From NCBI GenBank assembly GCA_949288065.1, contig CASEIL010000002.1, forward strand, positions 1-64,000: DNA of 64,000 nt, written 5' to 3'. Shown one piece after another: positions 34,129-46,390 of this stretch (the stretch's first letter is position 1; every line of letters starts with the position of its first letter). A program made the position numbers and the translations under genes. The notes beneath the pieces were generated by a model that was not told where the DNA came from, did no database searches, and worked only from the letters and a program-made list of their open reading frames with translations. This DNA comes from an uncultured Phascolarctobacterium sp. (GTDB lineage: Bacteria > Bacillota > Negativicutes > Acidaminococcales > Acidaminococcaceae).

Positions 34129-36693
34129 TTGCCAAGGTATAAAAAGGTTAATAACGAACAAAAAAATACCGGGCGCAAAAGAAAGCTTGCAGGCGTTGTA
34201 ATGCTGTTAGCGGGCTTCTATGCCGCCGCTGCTTATATAGGCTTAACGGGCGAATTTTTTGCGGAAATGTGCGGCTATCTGCTGGGCATGGGGGCGTTTT
34301 TAGCACCGCTGGCGCTGATTATTTGCGGCATTTACCTGCTCGCATTTTCGGGGCCGTTCAGCATTTCGCGCCGCGCGCTAGCTTTGGTTATTTTGCTTTT
34401 GTGCCTTTTGGGCATTGCGCACCATGTGTTTACGCCCGCCGGGCAGGAGATGGATTTATATTCCTTCCCCGAAGGCGGCGGGCTGATTGGCGGCACGATT
34501 TTATGGGTACTGAGCAAAATTGCCGGTACTGCCGGTGCGCTGATTATCCTTGTGGTTTTAAGTTTAACCTGCGTGCTGCTGTTAAGCCGCCTTTCGGTGC
34601 AGCTTTTGCTGCTTAAAATTAAAGGCGCGTTTTCTTCTATGGGCAAACGCAGCAAAAAAGAAAGTGCGGTGGAAGAACGTGCGGCAACGCCGCGCATTAC
34701 AAGCACTGCCAAACGTGAAAGGCAGTTTGACCCCTACCGCGACGATGAGTTCTCGCAATTTACGGAAGGGCTGGAAAAACCGGGCCCGTTTAAACGCATT
34801 TTTGGCAAGAGCAAAAAAACGTCCATCAGCGAGCATTTTGTGAATATTGAAAACGAAACCTATGAGGTTTACGATGATATCGAAGAGCCGCAAACCGAAA
34901 AAACGGCAGAAGAAATAACCGAACACAATTTTTGGGGCGCAGAGCCGCAGTATAAAACCGATGATGAACCTGAAAAAGCTAAGCCGGAGCCAAAACCGGT
35001 GCTGGAAAAATTTAAACATACGGAACAAATGGCGCCTGCGGGCAGCTTTTTAAACCCATACAGAGTTAAAACCATTGATTTTAGCGATACTGAAAATACT
35101 GCTGAAGAAGAACCGCAGGAGCAAATAACGGCTGAAGCAAGGCCTTTAAAAATTGCCGATACTGCCGATTTAATGCAGCAGAAGGAAGAACCTGCGCCGC
35201 AGGAAGTACCGGAAGTTAAGGCTGAACCGGAACCGCAGGAACAGGAAGCGGAAAGCAGCTATAAATTTCCGCCGCTTTCGCTTTTAAATACGCCGGTTGT
35301 TACCAAGGACCGCAATCTGGAAGAGGGCATCCGCCATCAGTGCGGCATTTTGGAACAGACGCTTGCTGATTTTAAAGTGCGTGCAACGGTTATTGCCGTT
35401 ACGCGCGGCCCATCCGTAACAAGGTTCGAGCTGGAACCTGCGCCGGGCGTAAAGGTAAGTTCCGTGGTAAATTTGGCGGACGATATTGCTTTGAAGCTTG
35501 CCGCACCGGGCGTGCGCATTGAAGCGCCGATACCGGGCAAGGCTGCTATCGGCATTGAAGTGCCGAATTTGAAAAACGATACTGTTTTCTTTAAAGAAGT
35601 TGTCGACTGCGACGAGGTTAAAAAATCCGCCGGCAAGCTGTGCATAGGGCTTGGCAAAGATATCAGCGGCAACATCATCACGGCAGATTTAAGCAAGATG
35701 CCGCATTTACTGGTAGCAGGCTCTACCGGTTCCGGCAAATCCGTGTGCATTAACACTATTATTGCCGGGCTACTGTGCAAATACCCGCCGGAATATGTAA
35801 AATTAATTCTGGTTGACCCGAAGGTTGTAGAGCTTAGCAACTACAACGGCATACCGCAGCTGTTAACGCCGGTTGTTACCGACAGCAAAAAGGCTGCTTC
35901 GGCCCTGCACTGGGCGGTTGCCGAGATGGAGCGCAGGTATAAGGCGTTTGCCGATACGCATGTGCGCGATATTAACAGCTATAACGAGCATGCCGAAGAA
36001 AAAATGCCGTTCATTGTTATTATTATCGACGAGCTGGCCGATTTGATGATGGTTGCCAAGGTTGACGTTGAGGACGCTATTCTGCGCCTGGCGCAAAAGG
36101 CAAGGGCGGCCGGTATACATTTGATACTGGCAACGCAGCGCCCATCGGTAGATGTAATTACCGGCATTGTTAAGGCTAACATCCCTTCGCGCATAGCGTT
36201 TGCAGTATCGTCGCAGACGGATTCGCGCACCATTTTGGATATGGGCGGCGCGGAAAAGCTTTTGGGCAAGGGCGATATGCTGTTTTACCCGATTGGCATT
36301 AACAAGCCTGTGAGGGTGCAGGGCGCGTTTGTTACAGACGATGAACTGAACAGGATTGTTGATTTTATTAAAGAGCAGGCCATACCTGTGGAATACAGCA
36401 ATGAGGTTACCGAGCAGGCGCTGGAAAGCGACAAAAACAGCGGCAGCCAGCAGGCAGGAATTGACAGCGACCGCGACGAATTATTTGAAGATGCGGTAAG
36501 GCTGGTTATGGATACTGGGCAGGCCTCGTCATCCATGCTGCAAAGAAAATTCCGCATTGGCTACACAAGGGCCGCAAGGCTGGTTGATACGATGGAAGAA
36601 TTGGGCATTATCAGCCATGCTGCGGGCAGCAAACCGCGCGAGCTTATTATGCCGAGGGCAGTTATAGAAGATAAATTTTTTACATCTGAGTAA
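34129..36693 (+). CDS. ftsK: DNA translocase FtsK/SpoIIIE
   Basis: 854 residues. Four hydrophobic segments in the first 160 residues anchor it at the septum. An acidic, proline- and glutamate-rich linker follows to about residue 390. The motor has Walker A GSTGSGKSVCINT and Walker B FIVIIIDELADLMM. The C-terminal winged-helix gamma domain (SSMLQRKFRIGYTRAARLVD) reads polar DNA sequences and activates XerCD at dif. It starts at TTG 34129 after AGAGGTGG. This protein is the expected partner of the dif site 15 kb downstream. Confidence 0.95.
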   Translation: MPRYKKVNNEQKNTGRKRKLAGVVMLLAGFYAAAAYIGLTGEFFAEMCGYLLGMGAFLAPLALIICGIYLLAFSGPFSISRRALALVILLLCLLGIAHHVFTPAGQEMDLYSFPEGGGLIGGTILWVLSKIAGTAGALIILVVLSLTCVLLLSRLSVQLLLLKIKGAFSSMGKRSKKESAVEERAATPRITSTAKRERQFDPYRDDEFSQFTEGLEKPGPFKRIFGKSKKTSISEHFVNIENETYEVYDDIEEPQTEKTAEEITEHNFWGAEPQYKTDDEPEKAKPEPKPVLEKFKHTEQMAPAGSFLNPYRVKTIDFSDTENTAEEEPQEQITAEARPLKIADTADLMQQKEEPAPQEVPEVKAEPEPQEQEAESSYKFPPLSLLNTPVVTKDRNLEEGIRHQCGILEQTLADFKVRATVIAVTRGPSVTRFELEPAPGVKVSSVVNLADDIALKLAAPGVRIEAPIPGKAAIGIEVPNLKNDTVFFKEVVDCDEVKKSAGKLCIGLGKDISGNIITADLSKMPHLLVAGSTGSGKSVCINTIIAGLLCKYPPEYVKLILVDPKVVELSNYNGIPQLLTPVVTDSKKAASALHWAVAEMERRYKAFADTHVRDINSYNEHAEEKMPFIVIIIDELADLMMVAKVDVEDAILRLAQKARAAGIHLILATQRPSVDVITGIVKANIPSRIAFAVSSQTDSRTILDMGGAEKLLGKGDMLFYPIGINKPVRVQGAFVTDDELNRIVDFIKEQAIPVEYSNEVTEQALESDKNSGSQQAGIDSDRDELFEDAVRLVMDTGQASSSMLQRKFRIGYTRAARLVDTMEELGIISHAAGSKPRELIMPRAVIEDKFFTSE

Positions 36694-36707
36694 TGGAGGA
36701 AAGACTT

Positions 36708-37430
36708 ATGGATAATGTCAGCAATATGCTTAAAGAAGCACGTCTGGCCAAAGGGTTGTCGATTGAACAGGCAGAAGCGGCAACCAGTATCCGTAAACTT
36801 TACCTGGAGGCGGTTGAAAACGGCGAGTTTGACAAAATTCCCGGCGATGTTTTTACCAAAGGCATCATCCGCACGTACGGTAATTTTTTAGGGCTGAACG
36901 GTCCGGACCTTGTTAATATTTACAAAGCGCAGAACAGCGGCCTTACTAAAGAAGCCGTTGCGCCCCAGCCGATACGCATGGTAGAAAAAATCAGCGTTTC
37001 GCCGCAGATTAAGCCGGAAAGGGTTTCCTCTGGCAACTGGCTGAGCTATGTTCTGGTGCTGGCGCTGGTAATTGTTGTGGCGGGCGGAATTGCCTGGTTT
37101 ATGAACAGTGATGCGCCGCAGACGGCAAGCGCACCGGCAGAGCAGCAAACCACCATGCCTGCCGGAAATAAAGCCGTGGAAGCGCCTGTTTACGAGGGCG
37201 TTAATTTGCAGCTTAAATGCACCACCGACCGCTGCTGGATGGAGGTTACTGCCGACGGGCAGGTTGTTTACAGCGGCATTATGGAAGCAGGGCAGCAGCA
37301 AACCTTTGAAGCCAAGGACAACATCAGCGTGCATTACGGCAACATCGGCGCGATGGAAATTACCGTCAACGGAAAAACTCTGCCTAAAGACCCCGAGGTT
37401 GGCTCCGTTGTAAGAACCTATAATAAATAA
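36708..37430 (+). CDS. rodZ: RodZ-like helix-turn-helix membrane protein
   Basis: 240 residues from ATG 36708, placed by the TGGAGGAAAGA site. The cytoplasmic N-terminus is an HTH_25 domain (LKEARLAKGLSIEQAEAATSI, then IPGDVFTKGIIRTYGNFLGL). One membrane segment (about residues 110-128) follows, and the outside C-terminal domain (CTTDRCWMEVTADGQVVYSG) fits DUF4115. RodZ links MreB to the cell-shape machinery. Lying after ftsK and before the radical SAM genes is common in Firmicutes. Confidence 0.88.
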   Translation: MDNVSNMLKEARLAKGLSIEQAEAATSIRKLYLEAVENGEFDKIPGDVFTKGIIRTYGNFLGLNGPDLVNIYKAQNSGLTKEAVAPQPIRMVEKISVSPQIKPERVSSGNWLSYVLVLALVIVVAGGIAWFMNSDAPQTASAPAEQQTTMPAGNKAVEAPVYEGVNLQLKCTTDRCWMEVTADGQVVYSGIMEAGQQQTFEAKDNISVHYGNIGAMEITVNGKTLPKDPEVGSVVRTYNK

Positions 37431-37452
37431 TTTTGGAGGGCTTTCATAAATA

Positions 37453-39300
37453 ATGAAAGATTTTCTGCCAATTTCGATAGAAGAAATTAAAGAACGCGGC
37501 TGGGAACAGCTGGACTTTTTGTTCGTCAGCGGCGACGCTTATGTAGACCATCCTTCCTTCGGCCCGGCGGTTATTTGCCGCGTGCTGGAGGCGCATGGCT
37601 ACAAGGTGGCGCTTTTGTGCCAGCCGGACTGGCGTAAGCCGGAAAATTTTGCCGTGCTGGGCAAACCGCGTTTAGCGGTGCTTATTTCCGGCGGCAATCT
37701 GGATTCCATGCTGTGTCACTACACAGCCGCCAAAAAAGAACGCAAAAAAGATAATTACACGCCAGGCGGCGAGATGGGCAAACGCCCGGACCACGCCACG
37801 GCGGTTTATGCTAAACAAATTAAAAAGCTGTGGCCGGAGATGCCGGTAATTATTGGCGGCATTGAAGCCAGCCTGCGCCGCTTTGCCCATTATGATTACT
37901 GGGAGGATAAACTGCTGCCTTCTATTTTGTCAGACAGCAACGCCGATCTGTTAATTTATGGCATGGGTGAAAAGCAGATTACCGAAGCTGCCGATTATTT
38001 AAGCGGCGGCGCGAGCATGCAGGATATGCACTATATCCGCGGCACCGCGTATTTAACCGATACCCTGGAAGGGCTGGACGATTATGTGGAGCTGCCCGGC
38101 TACGAGGACTGCCTGAAAAACCGCAGGCTGTTTGCCAAAGCGCATTACCTGCAAAGCAAGGAGCAGGACCCGTTTTACGGCAAAACCGTGGTGCAAAAAA
38201 ACGGCAGCCGCTATTTGGTGCAGAACCCGCCGTCGTACCCGCTGACGCAGGAAGAAATGGACGCTGTTTACGGCCTTGATTACCAGCGCACCTACCACCC
38301 CAGTTACGAGGCTTTGGGCGGCGTGCCTGCCATTGAAGAAGTACGTTTCAGTATTATCAGCTGCCGCGGCTGTTTTGGCAGCTGCTCTTTCTGTGCCATT
38401 CACAGCCATCAGGGGCGCATTATTCAGGCGCGCAGCCACGAATCAATCCTGCGCGAGGCTAAAATCATTGCGGCCATGCCGGATTTTAAGGGCTATATAC
38501 ACGATGTTGGCGGCCCGACGGCCAACTTCCGCCACCCGGCGTGTTCCAAACAGTTAAAATTTGGTGCGTGCCGCGACAGGCAATGCCTGTTCCCGAAGCC
38601 ATGCCCCAATTTAAACAGCGACCACAGCGATTATATTGAGCTTTTACGCAAAATACGTGCTATTCCCGGCATTAAAAAGGTGTTTATCCGCTCCGGCATC
38701 CGTTACGATTACCTGCTGGAAGAAAAAACAGGCGAGTTTTTGGACGAGCTGTGCCGCTACCACGTCAGCGGGCAGCTTAAAATTGCGCCGGAGCACGTTG
38801 CACCACGCGCGCTGAAAAACATGGGTAAGCCGGGTAAAGAGGTTTACTTAAAATTTATGCGCGCCTTTTATAAAAAGAATAAGGAAATCGGCCTAAAGCA
38901 GTTTTTGGTGCCGTATTTTATTTCCAGCCATCCGGGCTGCACGCTGGATGACGCTATTGAACTGGCAGAGTTTCTGCGTGATATCGGTCACCAGCCGGAG
39001 CAGGTGCAGGATTTTATACCGACGCCGGGCAGCTTATCGACGGCGATGTATTATTCCGGCTACAACCCGGAAACCGGGCGTGAAATTTACGTTGCCCGCA
39101 ACCCGCACGAAAAGGCTATGCAAAGGGCGCTGATGCAGTATAAAAACCCGCGTAACCGCCAGCTTGTTAAAGAGGCGCTGCAAAAAGCAGAGCGCACTGA
39201 TTTAATCGGCAGCGGCGAAAAATGCCTGCTGAAGGTTTCTGACGGGCGCAGGCCTTTTAATGGCAGCGCAAAACGCAGTGCCAGGCCGAAAAAAAGATGA
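37453..39300 (+). CDS. YgiQ-family radical SAM protein
   Basis: 615 residues, typical of the YgiQ (UPF0313) family. The radical SAM cluster motif is C-R-G-C-F-G-S-C-S-F-C (near residue 305, within ISCRGCFGSCSFCAIHSHQG), the CxxxCxxC spacing being GCFGSCSFC. An N-terminal region precedes it, with LISGGNLDSMLCHYTA, and there is a C-terminal DUF3362-like tail. Its reaction is unknown. GGAGG lies 14 bases before ATG 37453, a little far. The lipoprotein gene overlaps or abuts its end. Confidence 0.9.
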   Translation: MKDFLPISIEEIKERGWEQLDFLFVSGDAYVDHPSFGPAVICRVLEAHGYKVALLCQPDWRKPENFAVLGKPRLAVLISGGNLDSMLCHYTAAKKERKKDNYTPGGEMGKRPDHATAVYAKQIKKLWPEMPVIIGGIEASLRRFAHYDYWEDKLLPSILSDSNADLLIYGMGEKQITEAADYLSGGASMQDMHYIRGTAYLTDTLEGLDDYVELPGYEDCLKNRRLFAKAHYLQSKEQDPFYGKTVVQKNGSRYLVQNPPSYPLTQEEMDAVYGLDYQRTYHPSYEALGGVPAIEEVRFSIISCRGCFGSCSFCAIHSHQGRIIQARSHESILREAKIIAAMPDFKGYIHDVGGPTANFRHPACSKQLKFGACRDRQCLFPKPCPNLNSDHSDYIELLRKIRAIPGIKKVFIRSGIRYDYLLEEKTGEFLDELCRYHVSGQLKIAPEHVAPRALKNMGKPGKEVYLKFMRAFYKKNKEIGLKQFLVPYFISSHPGCTLDDAIELAEFLRDIGHQPEQVQDFIPTPGSLSTAMYYSGYNPETGREIYVARNPHEKAMQRALMQYKNPRNRQLVKEALQKAERTDLIGSGEKCLLKVSDGRRPFNGSAKRSARPKKR

Positions 39301-39308
39301 GGAAAACC

Positions 39309-40286
39309 ATGGCTTTAAAAAAGCTTTTACTTACCTGCATAGCTTTAGTTACGCTGCTTTGTGCGGCGGGCTGCTCGTTTTTTGACGACGTTGTGCATTT
39401 AAAAAACGATAACGAAGCAATACTCGCCTCGGACCAGAACGCAGCCTTATTGCAGGCGCTGGCAGAAGAATATAACAGCACCCATGCCGAGTATAAGGTA
39501 TGGCTGCAAAATGCCGACGATAAAAACCCAAAAGAACCCGATATTTATTTAATGGAATTAACGAAGCTGGCGCAGCTGGAAGCAGATAACAAGCTTTTAG
39601 CGCTTGAACTGCCGGAAGCAGATGCTTTGCCGGAGGGCTTTAAAAGTGCAGGTAATTACTGGCACGGAGTTTTTTACGACCCGGTAGTGCTGTTGGTTAA
39701 CCAGAGCTTTTCGCGCAGGGTAGGGCAGCAAAACATCCGCAACTGGGAAGATTTGCTGCAAATTAAGGATGTGCGCATTGCGCTGGAAAACCTGAGCGAT
39801 ACCGACGGTACGCGCGGTTTTTTGTGCGCCTTTGCCAGCCATTTCGGCGAGGAGAACGCCCTGAATTATCTGCGCGAGCTGCACAAAAACATACCGCAGT
39901 ACGCTAAATTTCCCTTTACGCCGATACGCATGGCTGCCGTGGGCGATGCCGATATTGCCTTAACGCGCAGCAGCTATATATTCCAATACCTTGAAAATTC
40001 CTTTCCCGCCTATGTGGCAAGGCCCGTTGAAGGCACGCCGGTAAGCCTGTGGGGCGTGGCAATCAGCGCCGAAAGCGCCGGTAACAAGGCTGCACAGGAT
40101 TTTTGCCGCTGGCTTTTAACCAACGCTGCGGTAAAACGCATTTTAATGCAGCAAAACACCGGGCTGGAACCGCTTGACGGCGTAAAGGATACCACAAGAT
40201 TGTGGCTTAACACGCATTACCTTACGCAGGACAAAGCCGACGGGCTGATTAACAAATGGCTGAAAACCGTAAGGTTTGAAAATTAA
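39309..40286 (+). CDS. Solute-binding lipoprotein without a linked transporter
   Basis: About 325 residues. A signal peptide ends in a clear lipobox, LCAAGC, so the mature protein is lipid-anchored. The fold resembles type-2 periplasmic binding proteins of the extracellular solute-binding families 1/6: WLQNADDKNPKEPDIYLMEL, YDPVVLLVNQSF, NWEDLLQIKDVRIALENL and a C-terminal CRWLLTNAAVKRIL region. No permease or ATPase gene is near, so the ligand (iron, sugar or polyamine) cannot be assigned. ATG 39309 has an AGG-type site; ATG 39297 overlapping the YgiQ stop is possible. Confidence 0.7.
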   Translation: MALKKLLLTCIALVTLLCAAGCSFFDDVVHLKNDNEAILASDQNAALLQALAEEYNSTHAEYKVWLQNADDKNPKEPDIYLMELTKLAQLEADNKLLALELPEADALPEGFKSAGNYWHGVFYDPVVLLVNQSFSRRVGQQNIRNWEDLLQIKDVRIALENLSDTDGTRGFLCAFASHFGEENALNYLRELHKNIPQYAKFPFTPIRMAAVGDADIALTRSSYIFQYLENSFPAYVARPVEGTPVSLWGVAISAESAGNKAAQDFCRWLLTNAAVKRILMQQNTGLEPLDGVKDTTRLWLNTHYLTQDKADGLINKWLKTVRFEN

Positions 40287-40301
40287 AACGGAGGATACAC
40301 A

Positions 40302-41645
40302 GTGAAAATAGGCGTAGTTAGTTTGGGCTGCCCCAAAAATCTGGTCGATTCGGAAACCATGCTGGGGCTGCTGCACGAGGATAAATTTGAACTTACCAAT
40401 AACCCGGAGGAAGCCGGGCTGATTATAGTCAACACCTGCGGCTTTATTGAATCTGCCAAAGAAGAATCCATCAACACCATTTTGCAAATGGCAGAATACA
40501 AAAAAACTGGCTGCTGCAAGTATTTAATTGTTACCGGCTGCCTGGGCCAGCGTTACGCTGAGGAGCTTTTTGCCGATATGCCGGAGGTTAACGCCATTGC
40601 CGGCGTAGAGGTTTATGACGAAATCGGCAGCATTATAAAACGCGTCATGAACGGTGAACGCTTTATAATGCTGGAGCGCAGCAAACCGGATGTTATTTAC
40701 ACCAGTAAGGATACATTTTTGCCGCGCGTTTTAACCACCGCACCGTATACCGCTTATTTAAAAATTGCCGAGGGCTGCGACAACTGCTGCTCCTACTGCG
40801 CAATACCAAAAATTCGCGGGCCGTACCGCAGCAAGCCGATGGAACAGGTGCTGAAGGAAGCGCATGCACTGGCAGCAGGCGGCGTTAAAGAGCTGATTGT
40901 TGTAGCGCAGGACACCACCCGCTACGGCGAGGATTTGCCGGGCGGCAGGCTGCTTTTGGCAGATTTGTTAAAAGAGCTTAATAAAATTGCAGGCCTGAAA
41001 TGGATTAGGGTAATGTACTGCTACCCCAATAATTTTACGGATGAATTGATTGAAGCGTTTGCTACGCTGGACAAGGTTTGCAAATATGTGGATTTGCCCT
41101 TGCAGCACGCCAGCAACACGCTGCTTGCTTCCATGAACCGTTATGATACGAAGGAAGAGGTAGCCGCACTGCTTGCCAAACTGCGTGAGCGTATCCCCGG
41201 CATCGTTATCCGTACTACGTTTATTGTCGGCTTCCCGGGCGAAACGGACGCCGATTTTGAAGAGTTGAAAGAATTTGTAGAGCAGCAGCGTTTTGAAAAC
41301 GCCGGTGTTTTTGCCTATTCTCAGGAGGAAGGCACCGTGGCAGGCACCATGCCGAACCAGATTGACGACGATGTTAAACAGGAGCGTTATCACGAACTGA
41401 TGGCATTGCAGGCGCATATTTCCGAAGAACTGCACCAGGAAACCGAAGGTATGGAGCTGGAGGTGCTGGTAGAGGGCATTGAAGAGGACGGCAGCGGCCT
41501 GTATTATGGACGCAGCTACCGCGAAGCGCCGGACATTGACGGGCTGGTATTTATAGAAAACGCCGGTGACGTACAGCCGGGCGATTTTATAAAAGTAAAT
41601 ATTCTGCAAGGCTTTACCTACGAATCGGTAGGCGAAAGAATATAA
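40302..41645 (+). CDS. rimO: Ribosomal protein S12 methylthiotransferase RimO
   Basis: 447 residues. The first cluster domain has GCPKNLVDSE, NTCGFIESAKEES and VTGCLGQRY. The radical SAM motif is CDNCCSYCAIP, and a TRAM RNA-binding-type domain ends the protein. It beta-methylthiolates S12 Asp88. Start is GTG 40302, preceded by ACGGAGGAT. The GCPKNLVDSE segment and LPLQHAS motif distinguish RimO from MiaB. Confidence 0.93.
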   Translation: MKIGVVSLGCPKNLVDSETMLGLLHEDKFELTNNPEEAGLIIVNTCGFIESAKEESINTILQMAEYKKTGCCKYLIVTGCLGQRYAEELFADMPEVNAIAGVEVYDEIGSIIKRVMNGERFIMLERSKPDVIYTSKDTFLPRVLTTAPYTAYLKIAEGCDNCCSYCAIPKIRGPYRSKPMEQVLKEAHALAAGGVKELIVVAQDTTRYGEDLPGGRLLLADLLKELNKIAGLKWIRVMYCYPNNFTDELIEAFATLDKVCKYVDLPLQHASNTLLASMNRYDTKEEVAALLAKLRERIPGIVIRTTFIVGFPGETDADFEELKEFVEQQRFENAGVFAYSQEEGTVAGTMPNQIDDDVKQERYHELMALQAHISEELHQETEGMELEVLVEGIEEDGSGLYYGRSYREAPDIDGLVFIENAGDVQPGDFIKVNILQGFTYESVGERI

Positions 41646-41663
41646 ATTAAAGGGGGAAGGGCC

Positions 41664-42916
41664 ATGAAGGTTGAAGTAATCAATACAGGTACAGAGCTTT
41701 TACTGGGAGAAATTTTAAATACCAATTTTCAGTATCTGTCCCGGCAGCTGAACAAGCTGGGCTTTGACGTGCTTTACCAGACCACCGTCGGCGACAACGC
41801 CGGGCGCTTAAAGGACGTTTTTAAAACCGCTTTAGAGCGCGCCGATATTGTTATTACAACCGGCGGGCTTGGCCCCACCCGCGGCGATATTACCAAAGAG
41901 GTGCTGTGCGAAACGCTGAACCTTGGCACCTACCTTGATTTGGACACATGGAACCGCATTAACAATTATTTTTGTAAACGTGGTCTGTGCATGAGCGGCA
42001 ACAACGAAAAGCAGGCAATGGTGCCCATTGGCGCGCAGGTTTTAACCAACGAGGTTGGCACTGCGCCGGGGCTTGCCGTTACGCAAGGCGACAAGCTGAT
42101 TGTGCTTTTGCCCGGGCCGCCCTCGGAGATGCAGCACGTTTACGAAAAACAGCTGGAGCCCTATTTAATTAACCATTTTGCAAAACAGGGCGTAATTTAT
42201 TCGCACATTATCAGGCTGCGCGGCATTGGCGAAAGCGCAGTTGCCGAAAAGCTTGACGATATTATAACTTCTCAAACCAACCCGACGATTGCCATTTACG
42301 CACGCAGGGGCGAAATTATTATCCGCCTGACGGCGAAGTGCATGGAGCTTAACGAGGCGAAAACCTTAATTGCCGCCATGGAAGCGCTTGTAAACCAGCG
42401 CCTGAGCCGTTATATTTACGGCACGGATGACGAAACGCTGGCCTCCTATTTGGGCAGGGAACTTTTGCGGACGGGCAGCACCATTGCCTTTGCGGAATCC
42501 TGTACGGGCGGGCTTGCCAGCAGCTTAATAACGGATGTGCCGGGCAGCAGCGAATATTTGCTGGGCAGCGCCGTTACTTACAGCAATATGGCCAAGCATA
42601 AGCTGATTAACGTATCGCAGGAGAACCTTGATACCTACGGCGCCGTGAGCGAGCCGGTGGCGCGCCAAATGGCCGAGGGCGTGCGCGCGCTGTTTGGTAC
42701 AACCTACGGCGTGGGCATTACCGGCATTGCCGGGCCGGGCGGCGCAACCAGGGATAAGCCAGTAGGGCTTGTGTATATGGCAGTTGCCGATGACAAAGGT
42801 ACTGTGTGCGATAAACATATTTTTGGCGGGTCGCGCACCGATAACAAAATGCGCAGCGCATTAACAGCCATTTCGATGGTTATTGATAGAATAAAAGAAA
42901 CGGAGAATACAGACAA

Positions 42917-42920
<4 letters not shown>
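41664..42920 (+). CDS. cinA: CinA-family competence/damage-inducible protein
   Basis: 418 residues, full-length CinA. The N-terminal MoCF-like domain (INTGTELLLGEILNTNFQYL, then TGGLGPTRGDITKE) is joined to the C-terminal NMN deamidase domain (TIAFAESCTGGLASSLITD, then GVGITGIAGPGG). It hydrolyses NMN and may act on ADP-ribose. An AAAGGGGGAAGG site precedes the ATG. The DEAD-box gene overlaps its end by four bases. Confidence 0.93.
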
Positions 42921-44512
<1,592 letters not shown>

Positions 44513-44528
44513 AATTACACTATGAAAG

Positions 44529-44557
44529 AGAGCAGGCAGCACACCGCCTGCTCTTTG
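44529..44557 (+). terminator. Hairpin between the DEAD-box gene and hflX
   Basis: AGAGCAGGC (44529-44537) pairs with GCCTGCTCT (44546-44554). Only three T follow, so termination may be partial. Confidence 0.5.
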
Positions 44558-44567
44558 AGGTATAATT

Positions 44568-46382
44568 ATGCGCGAAATTTCAGGCAATAAAAAAGGCATA
44601 CGCGACAGCGTTATAGCAGAACTGCAAAAATTATACGACATCCAGTCGCCGCAGCTGGTGGCGCCGGAGCTGGCGCTGAAGCTTGCCGATATTACCGAAT
44701 ACATCAACAGGGAAATCAGCGTTTATATTACCCGCAGCGGGCAGATTATTGATATTGCCATCGGCGATAATGCCACCGTGGAGCTGCCAACCTTCAGCGG
44801 CAGGCGCGGGGCAGGGCGCTTAAGCGGTATCCGCTGTGTGCATACGCATCCGGGCGGCAACCCCAATTTAAGCGGCGTTGATATTTCTGCCTTAAAAAAT
44901 AACAAGTATGACGCTATGGTTGCTATCGGCGTAGCGTCGCCAGATTTTACGCAGTCCACGCTGACCTTCGGGCTGATTACCGGCATCGACAGCAATGAAA
45001 ATTACACGGCTGAATGTTACGGCCCTTACACGCTGGAAGAAGCGGAAAATATTAACTTCGTAAACACCGTTGCCACCATTGAACGCATTTTGGATAAGCA
45101 GACCGGCTCTTCCTCCTTGCAGGTAATGAGCGAGCGCGCTATCTTAATCGGCATGGAGTGGGGCAGAAGCGATTCCCTGTGGACGGTGGACGATTCGCTG
45201 GAGGAATTAAAGCAGCTGGCTGATACCGCAGGCGCAACCGTTATTAAAAAGTTTGTGCAAAAGCGGCCCAAGCCGGACCCGACCTTTTATATCGGCCGCG
45301 GCAAGGTGCAGGAGCTGGCGCTGTACGCCCAGCAGGAAAACATCGACCTGTGCATTTTTGACGACGAGCTTTCACCGGCGCAGCAGCGCAATATTGAAAA
45401 CGTAATGGGCATCAGGATTTTGGACCGCACGGCTTTGATTCTGGACATTTTTGCCCAGCGAGCCCGCACAAACGAGGGCAAATTGCAGGTTGAGCTGGCT
45501 CAGCTGCAATACACGCTGCCGCGTATTATGGGCAAGGGCTTAATGCTTTCGCGCCTTGGCGGCGGCATTGGCACGCGCGGCCCGGGCGAAACCAAGTTAG
45601 AGGTTGACCGACGCAGAATCCGTGACCGCATTGCCTTTATTAAAGAGCAGATTGAAAAGGTTAAATCCGTGCGCAGCCTGCACCGCGCAGGTCGCAAAAA
45701 AAACAACGTGTTTGAGGTAAGCCTTGTGGGTTATACCAACGCCGGTAAATCCACGCTGCTGAACACGCTGACCAATTCGGATATTTACGCCAAAGACCAG
45801 CTTTTTGCCACGCTCGACCCGACGACGCGCCAGCTGACGCTGCCCAACAAGCAGGAAATCATCCTTACCGATACGGTTGGCTTCATCCAAAGGCTGCCGC
45901 ACCAGCTGATTGCCGCCTTCCGCTCTACGCTGGAGGTTGTGACGGAGGCAGATTTACTGGTGCACGTTATCGACGTCAGCCACGAGCTGTATAAGGAGCA
46001 GGCAGCCGCCGTGCACGAGGTTTTAAAGGAAATCGGCGCGGAAAACAAGCCTGTAATTACCGTTTACAATAAAATTGATAAGCTGCCGCCGGACAGCAAA
46101 CTGGCGGAACGCCTCGCGCAGGAAGAAGACACGGTTTGCATATCCGCTGTAAAGCGCTTTAATTTAGAGGCCTTGCAGCAGCAGATTGAAAAGCACCTGC
46201 AAAGCAAGGCGGTTGAGGTGACCCTGGAAGTGCCTTACGCCGAAAGCGCCGTAGCGGCGCGCCTGCACGAAACGGCAAACGTGCTGTCGCAGGAATATAC
46301 CGAGCGCGGCACGCTGCTGAAGGTGATTGTGCCGGTTGAGGATTTGGAAAAATACAACGATTATATAGTAAAAAGTGAGTGA
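44568..46382 (+). CDS. hflX: GTPase HflX with N-terminal JAMM-like extension
   Basis: 604 residues, about 180 longer than classic HflX. The C-terminal part is HflX, a ribosome-splitting GTPase: [34 protein letters not shown], the G1 loop GYTNAGKS (about 388) and [10 protein letters not shown]. The N-terminal 190 residues contain a pattern matching metalloprotease JAMM/RadC domains: E49, H92-T-H94-P, then S102 and D105 ([20 protein letters not shown]). Long HflX forms of this kind occur in other Firmicutes. Whether the extension binds metal is not known. Confidence 0.92.
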   Translation: MREISGNKKGIRDSVIAELQKLYDIQSPQLVAPELALKLADITEYINREISVYITRSGQIIDIAIGDNATVELPTFSGRRGAGRLSGIRCVHTHPGGNPNLSGVDISALKNNKYDAMVAIGVASPDFTQSTLTFGLITGIDSNENYTAECYGPYTLEEAENINFVNTVATIERILDKQTGSSSLQVMSERAILIGMEWGRSDSLWTVDDSLEELKQLADTAGATVIKKFVQKRPKPDPTFYIGRGKVQELALYAQQENIDLCIFDDELSPAQQRNIENVMGIRILDRTALILDIFAQRARTNEGKLQVELAQLQYTLPRIMGKGLMLSRLGGGIGTRGPGETKLEVDRRRIRDRIAFIKEQIEKVKSVRSLHRAGRKKNNVFEVSLVGYTNAGKSTLLNTLTNSDIYAKDQLFATLDPTTRQLTLPNKQEIILTDTVGFIQRLPHQLIAAFRSTLEVVTEADLLVHVIDVSHELYKEQAAAVHEVLKEIGAENKPVITVYNKIDKLPPDSKLAERLAQEEDTVCISAVKRFNLEALQQQIEKHLQSKAVEVTLEVPYAESAVAARLHETANVLSQEYTERGTLLKVIVPVEDLEKYNDYIVKSE

Positions 46383-46390
46383 ATTTTTGA

